DNA from: Nitrospira sp.
GTDB lineage: Bacteria; Nitrospirota; Nitrospiria; Nitrospirales; Nitrospiraceae
Assembly (NCBI GenBank): GCA_020216985.1
Contig: JAIWOH010000177.1
Location: forward strand, 1 to 10,000
Length of the DNA stretch: 10,000 nucleotides
Reading direction: 5' to 3'
In this document: positions 6,671 to 10,000 of the stretch, piece after piece
Layout: the number at the start of each line of letters is the position of its first letter
Numbering within the stretch: position 1 is the stretch's first letter
Program-made: the position numbers and the translations under genes
Notes under the pieces: generated by a model
Seen by the model: only the letters and a program-made list of their open reading frames with translations
The model's database searches: none
What the model was told of the DNA's origin: nothing

Positions 6671-7488
6671 CAGAAGTGATAGGCCACTCCCGCCGCGACG
6701 TGAAAAATGCTGTATAGGCCGCTGATTCCGAACGTCGAATCGAGCGTGCTGACGTGGGCCAGATTGTATTTTCCTTCCGCGAACAGGGCCCAATGTTGGG
6801 TCGCCAAGTACTTGAGACCGAACTGTGCGTTGAGGCCCGGCACGAATTGCCGGCCGTCGATTTGACCGGAACTCAGGAAATAAAATGCGCCGACGCCGAC
6901 GCCGACATAGGGTTGGACGATCGAGTGCGGGTATCGGGCGATGAGATTCAAGGCGAAAGTGATGACGCGGAGATCCGACTCGCCAAGAGATAATGTTGAT
7001 TTGTTGCTCACGGAGTCAGGGCATCTGTTGGTGGGCGGAATAGGCAGACTGCAATTACTAGCGGTATCGGGGTCATTGGGCTGATAGGTAATTTGGTGTG
7101 AAGTCTCCACCGTTTGGGCCTTGATTTTCGGAGTCGTGGTGAACACTTCCGCTTCCACGCCGAGCCAGGGCAGCTTCAGATTGTCGAAAAAGTATCCGAC
7201 CTTGCCTCCGTACATGGCCGAATTCTTGAGTGAGATGTCGGAGGTTGAGAACTGTTGATAGAGGGTGCCGCGTCCGAGGGAGTCGAGCGGCTCATCGGCT
7301 TGAGGAAATTCCTGCCTGGCCAGTCGTTCACCCCATCGCGGCATGGTGACGTCACTGAAGTCGCCGCCCGTGCTGAATCCTCCATATCCCGCCACGTACC
7401 ACTCGGCCCGCGCGTCGAGGCCTCCGTCCAGGATCAGAATGCCCAGGATTCCCGCAACCGCCAATATCACCCGCTGGACGGATCTCAA
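6670..7488 (-). CDS. Outer-membrane beta-barrel protein, opacity/OmpA-like type
   Basis: Encodes 272 residues from a TTG start. Residues 1-28 form a clean signal peptide (MRSVQR, hydrophobic core, cleavage after DARA before EWY). Alternating polar/hydrophobic strands follow: WYVAGYGGF, YGGKVGYFF, LGVEAEVF, VITFALNLIARY, VQPYVGVGVGAFYF, AQFGLKYLA, WALFAEGKYNL and a final FHVAAGVAYHF. The C-terminal Phe is the beta-barrel assembly signal. This is the pattern of small 8-strand outer-membrane barrels. A long loop contains Cys146 and Cys156, which could form a disulphide. The TTG at 7488 is chosen because AAGAGGAGG lies 6 bases before it and the signal peptide then begins correctly; extension to the ATG at 7545 or to 7572 spoils the signal peptide and has no ribosome site. 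No specific ligand can be assigned. Confidence 0.8.
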   Translation of the reverse strand: MRSVQRVILAVAGILGILILDGGLDARAEWYVAGYGGFSTGGDFSDVTMPRWGERLARQEFPQADEPLDSLGRGTLYQQFSTSDISLKNSAMYGGKVGYFFDNLKLPWLGVEAEVFTTTPKIKAQTVETSHQITYQPNDPDTASNCSLPIPPTNRCPDSVSNKSTLSLGESDLRVITFALNLIARYPHSIVQPYVGVGVGAFYFLSSGQIDGRQFVPGLNAQFGLKYLATQHWALFAEGKYNLAHVSTLDSTFGISGLYSIFHVAAGVAYHF

Positions 7489-7494
7489 AGCCTG

Positions 7495-7503
7495 CCTCCT
7501 CTT
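7495..7503 (-). promoter_or_regulatory. Shine-Dalgarno site that selects a TTG start
   Basis: AAGAGGAGG on the minus strand ends 6 bases before the TTG at 7488. It is the only good ribosome site in the region and decides the non-ATG start of the beta-barrel gene. Confidence 0.65.
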
Positions 7504-7525
7504 GTTGACCCTTTGATAGGCGACA

Positions 7526-7531
7526 ATTGTA
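7526..7531 (-). promoter_or_regulatory. Possible -10 box of the beta-barrel gene
   Basis: TACAAT on the minus strand lies 37 bases before the TTG start. No convincing -35 is present at the usual distance; the Pho-box-like repeat at 7583-7600 is 51 bases upstream. Confidence 0.3.
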
Positions 7532-7557
7532 AAAGCTCCGCGCATTACAAAGGGAAC

Positions 7558-7600
7558 CGGTAACGGGCCCATGACGGGGCGATTAACTTTCGGTTAACTT
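7558..7600 (-). promoter_or_regulatory. Pho-box-like repeats upstream of the beta-barrel gene
   Basis: On the plus strand TTAACTT occurs twice without mismatch (7583-7589 and 7594-7600) with a 4-base gap, an exact 11-bp period. This matches the layout of Pho boxes bound by PhoP/SphR/PhoB-type regulators (for example TTAACA-N5-TTAACA in Bacillus). CGGTAACG at 7558-7565 is the same 8-mer found upstream of the response regulator and of tpsB. The element sits between the gspC stop (7653) and the TTG start (7488). Confidence 0.5.
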
Positions 7601-7603
7601 CTC

Positions 7604-7643
7604 CTCGGTCTCTCGCGGTTGCTTTGGGAATGTCGAGACCGAG
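7604..7643 (-). repeat. Inverted repeat after the gspC-like gene
   Basis: CTCGGTCTC (7604-7612) and GAGACCGAG (7635-7643) are 9-bp complementary arms with a 22-base loop, beginning 10 bases beyond the gspC stop. There is no T-tract after the stem on the minus strand, so this is at most a weak terminator or an RNA-end structure. Confidence 0.35.
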
Positions 7644-7652
7644 AGAGGGGGG

Positions 7653-8555
7653 CTACTGCAATTCGTAGGTCACCGTGGTGGGCCGGTTGTGACGCATCAC
7701 GTCGACTTTGACCACGCGCTCGTTGAGAAGCTGTTTAAAGATCGCAAGCATTTTCTCGGGGTCGCGAATCTCGACTCCGTTGACGCGCTGGATGACGTCG
7801 CCGTACTGAAATCCCGCCTTATCGAAAAATCCGGCCGGCAGTACGAAGTCAAATCGAAATCCCTGAAACGCTCCGTTTTTTAAAAAAGGGACGATATGAG
7901 CTTGCTGCATCAGTTGCGACGGATCGCCGACGGCTTGGGCCGCTTCACGGCGATCGAGGATGCGCTTGATAGCCGGGGCGAAAGATTGGGGAGGAAGGGG
8001 AGGTGTGTAAGTGGGTGAGGCAGAATGAGCGGGATCTTCCGACGGCATGGTCAGCGGAAGTAATTCTTCTTGATCGCCTTGGCCGATGACGATGCCTCCG
8101 CGGGTGATGAAGCGAATCTCGCCGACCTCCGGAATCTCCTCATGGAGGTGAAACAGGCTCTGTTGCTTGGACGCCAGGTCTTCCAGGACGGCGGAGTCGT
8201 GGTGTTCTCCCAAGACGACCCCAAGGAGCCGAACTTTCTTGGCCGCTTCAAGAGGAGGCTTCGGAGGTTCGGCCGCAAAGCCGGGCTCCGTCGACCGGGT
8301 CGACGAGATAGGTGAGATGGGTAGTTCGAACAGCCCGCTGTTCTTGATGGAATCGACGAACTGCGGCGAGCCGTCGTCGCCGGCGAGCGACGGCTCGCCG
8401 GCGACGAGCGCCGCCGATTCGGCGGAGGGAATCACGGTCAATTGATGCTCGACGATCGCGTTGATCGAATGGGCCAACACGAGAGAGATGCCGGTAACGG
8501 CTAGGATCATCGGCGCGACGCGACGAAGTCTCGTCGAGTTTGTGCGTCTCAACAT
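7653..8555 (-). CDS. gspC: GspC-like type II secretion protein with C-terminal PDZ domain
   Basis: Encodes 300 residues. It has a short basic cytoplasmic N-terminus, one membrane helix (about 13-33), a low-complexity linker, an HR-type domain (about 106-168: KVRLLGVV, SAVLED, EIPEVGEIRFI, LLPL) and a C-terminal PDZ domain (about 215-298: FLKNGAFQGFRF, KAGFQYGDVIQRVNG, VDVMRHNRPTTVTYEL). This order is that of GspC, the inner-membrane subunit that links the type II secretion inner platform to the secretin GspD. No gspD or other gsp gene follows in the window; downstream is an outer-membrane barrel gene, so it is separated from its usual partners. The ATG at 8555 is chosen over the GTG at 8570 because both share weak ribosome sites and the ATG keeps a normal N-terminus. 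A 13-bp inverted repeat lies inside the linker coding region. Confidence 0.78.
   Translation of the reverse strand: MLRRTNSTRLRRVAPMILAVTGISLVLAHSINAIVEHQLTVIPSAESAALVAGEPSLAGDDGSPQFVDSIKNSGLFELPISPISSTRSTEPGFAAEPPKPPLEAAKKVRLLGVVLGEHHDSAVLEDLASKQQSLFHLHEEIPEVGEIRFITRGGIVIGQGDQEELLPLTMPSEDPAHSASPTYTPPLPPQSFAPAIKRILDRREAAQAVGDPSQLMQQAHIVPFLKNGAFQGFRFDFVLPAGFFDKAGFQYGDVIQRVNGVEIRDPEKMLAIFKQLLNERVVKVDVMRHNRPTTVTYELQ
8364..8400. repeat. 13-bp inverted repeat inside the gspC linker region
   Basis: CGGCGAGCCGTCG (8364-8376) and CGACGGCTCGCCG (8388-8400) are perfect complements around an 11-base loop, which itself contains the palindrome TCGCCGGCGA. That 10-mer recurs at 8395-8404. It encodes the low-complexity VAGEPSLAGDDGS stretch. 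Confidence 0.6.
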
Positions 8556-8636
8556 GAAAGGTAGTCCCACCGGTCGAAGTGACCCTATGCCAATTCAGAT
8601 ATAAGCTCAAGAGGGAGGAAAGCGGTTTCCCGGGAA

Positions 8637-8675
8637 TTAACGACTCCCCAAATTGTCGGTAACGCCTGTGTAACA
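8637..8675. promoter_or_regulatory. Pho-box-like repeats in the gspC/tpsB divergent region
   Basis: On the plus strand TTAAC at 8637-8641, GTAAC at 8659-8663 and GTAAC at 8670-8674 are spaced 22 and 11 bases, so all lie on the same helical phase. The last two sit in CGGTAACG and TGTAACA, the same words as upstream of the response regulator. The site could serve gspC (minus strand; TATATC at 8603-8598 is a possible -10) and tpsB (plus strand; GATAAG at 8683-8688 is a possible -10). The rest of the 8556-8838 gap holds a short tandem repeat but no clear gene. Confidence 0.45.
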
Positions 8676-8703
8676 GGCGGACGATAAGAGTACCTGGCCT
8701 TAA

Positions 8704-8731
8704 GAATCAAAAGAGAAGGAATCGAAAGAGA
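8704..8731 (+). repeat. Imperfect tandem repeat in the tpsB leader
   Basis: GAATCAAAAGAGA (8704-8716) is repeated as GAATCGAAAGAGA (8719-8731), one mismatch in 13, with a 15-base period. It lies 108-135 bases upstream of the tpsB start, in a purine-rich stretch of likely 5' untranslated RNA. Confidence 0.45.
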
Positions 8732-8838
8732 GGGCGGAATTCGTGATGCGCCGGGATCGCAGGGAGGAAGACAAGCTGGGCGCAGGTGCCGTCGGGCGGC
8801 TCAACAGAGCCCGTCTTCCATTGGGAAAGTGATCAGGC

Positions 8839-10000
8839 ATGGTCAAATGGTTTGGAGGCATGACCATGGCGATGGGGGTCATCATAGGCATCGGCGTTGC
8901 GGAAGGTCGGGCCGGGTCCGAAGCGTTCGTCCGACCCGTGCTGGCGGAGGGACCGATGATGTCGGCATCCTCACAGCCTGCTCCGCCGACGGACACGACG
9001 GCGCAAGTCGAGGCGCCCGTCCAACCTCGTTCGCGTGACGGCATGAAACCGGTGGAGTCTCTGGAGCTTCCATCAAGCCAGGTGGAGCCGGATGGTTTTA
9101 CCATTCAAGAATTTGTGGTGGAGGGCAGCACCCTCTTGTCGCACGAGAAGATCGACGACGTGCTGGGAAAATTTAAGGGACAGGGCAAGACGATCAGAGA
9201 CATCGAGCGGGCTCGGATCGAGCTGGAAAAAGCCTATCAGCAGTTGGGATATCCGACGGTGCTGGTCGTGGTGCCGGAGCAGACGGTCGAGCAGGGAACG
9301 ATCAGGATGGAAGTCATCGAGGGGCGGCTGTCGAAAGTCGAAGTGACCGACAATCGCTACTTCTCCAAGTGGAACATACGCGGAAAGCTACCGTCGGCGC
9401 GCCTGGGCGCGCTGCTCTACGAGCCGGACTTCGTCAAGCAGTTGGACGCGGTCAACGCCAATCCCGATCTGAAAGTCGCGCCCATCCTCAAGCCTGGCGG
9501 TTCGCAGGGGGACGTCGAGTTGGAGCTGCGCGTGAAGGATCGGCTCCCGCTTCATGCCAAAATCACCGCGGACAACAAGGGGCCCTTCACCACTCCGCTG
9601 CATCGTCTGACATGGGAAGCCCAATACGCCAACATGTGGGACGCCGACCATATCCTCACCCTGCAAACCTCTCAGACCCCGACGGACTGGGGAGCGGTGC
9701 AGGCCTATGGGTTCAGCTACGTGGCGCCGATCGGTTGGCCGGATCGTCTGTTGGCTGTTTATGCGTCGAAGGTCTTGAGCAATTCCGTGCTCGCAGGCAC
9801 CGCCCTGCCGATCAGCGGAGGGAACGTCGCGGTGGCCGGCAACGCGACCATGGCGGGGATGCGCTATCTATTTCCGATCTTCAAGGAGAGTTCGTTCAAG
9901 CATCAGCTCTCCCTCGGGCTCGACTTCAAGCGGCTTGAGGAGACGGAGGCCACCTTCCCCGGCAACCTTGGCACGGCGCTGGTGCTGGGGCCGATTCAAT
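8839..10000 (+). CDS. FhaC/ShlB-family two-partner secretion transporter (TpsB), 3' end outside window
   Basis: An open frame runs from the ATG at 8839 to the window end (387 residues seen; full TpsB proteins are about 550-600). Residues 1-25 make a signal peptide (MVKWFGG, then hydrophobic core, AEGRA). A Pro/Ala/Thr-rich linker follows to about 85. Residues about 87-165 form a POTRA_2 domain: FTIQEFVVEGSTLL, IERARIELEKAYQQLGYPT, and EQTVEQGTIRMEVIEGRLSKVEV. A ShlB-type region follows with VELELRVKDRLPLHAKI, DNKGPFTTPLHRLTWEAQYAN and barrel strands. TpsB proteins export one TpsA partner (adhesin, haemolysin, enzyme) across the outer membrane; no TpsA is in view and it may lie downstream. GGAGG at 8854-8858 is well placed for an internal ATG at 8866, but that start would lose the lysine of the signal peptide, so 8839 is preferred with moderate certainty. 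The gene is divergent from gspC. Confidence 0.88.
   Translation, partial: MVKWFGGMTMAMGVIIGIGVAEGRAGSEAFVRPVLAEGPMMSASSQPAPPTDTTAQVEAPVQPRSRDGMKPVESLELPSSQVEPDGFTIQEFVVEGSTLLSHEKIDDVLGKFKGQGKTIRDIERARIELEKAYQQLGYPTVLVVVPEQTVEQGTIRMEVIEGRLSKVEVTDNRYFSKWNIRGKLPSARLGALLYEPDFVKQLDAVNANPDLKVAPILKPGGSQGDVELELRVKDRLPLHAKITADNKGPFTTPLHRLTWEAQYANMWDADHILTLQTSQTPTDWGAVQAYGFSYVAPIGWPDRLLAVYASKVLSNSVLAGTALPISGGNVAVAGNATMAGMRYLFPIFKESSFKHQLSLGLDFKRLEETEATFPGNLGTALVLGPIQ

Overview
The window is GC-rich bacterial DNA from a Gram-negative (diderm) organism. Evidence for two membranes is an outer-membrane beta-barrel protein, a two-partner secretion transporter, a type II secretion subunit, a lipoprotein and a VPLPA-CTERM (exosortase-type) surface protein. 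The mix of small zinc-ribbon/DksA-like proteins, CYTH-CHAD, OlsBA-like acyltransferases and opacity-type porins resembles Nitrospira/Nitrospirota, but this is an impression from gene content and not a proven assignment.

Layout. (1) Positions 2-588, plus strand: the 3' part of a HAF-repeat protein with a VPLPA-CTERM sorting tail, broken by two frame changes and followed by a strong hairpin at 722-754. (2) Positions 2246-865, minus strand: three small genes, a lipoprotein, a TraR/DksA-type zinc-finger regulator and a C4 zinc-ribbon protein. (3) Positions 3906-2327, minus: an overlapping pair encoding an OlsB-like GNAT N-acyltransferase and a PlsC/OlsA-like O-acyltransferase, together expected to build an ornithine (or other aminoacyl) lipid. 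(4) Positions 4795-4097, minus: an OmpR/PhoB-type response regulator with no sensor kinase beside it. (5) Positions 6590-5076, minus: a CYTH-CHAD protein, of a family tied to triphosphates and polyphosphate. (6) Positions 7488-6670, minus: an outer-membrane beta-barrel with a TTG start. (7) Positions 8555-7653, minus: a GspC-like type II secretion protein. (8) From 8839 to the end, plus: a FhaC/ShlB-type TpsB transporter, running off the window and divergent from gspC.

The most interesting idea is that the centre of the window is a phosphate-starvation locus. Phosphorus-free membrane lipid synthesis, a PhoB-like regulator, a polyphosphate-type protein, an outer-membrane protein and secretion components sit together. 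Three intergenic regions (upstream of the regulator, of the beta-barrel gene, and between gspC and tpsB) carry direct repeats of (T/G)TAAC at 10-11 bp spacing, the architecture of Pho boxes. The strongest is a perfect TTAACTT-N4-TTAACTT at 7583-7600. The repeats are seen directly; the regulon is inference.

No rRNA, tRNA, CRISPR array, insertion sequence or transposase was seen. No gene-free stretch exceeds 300 bases.
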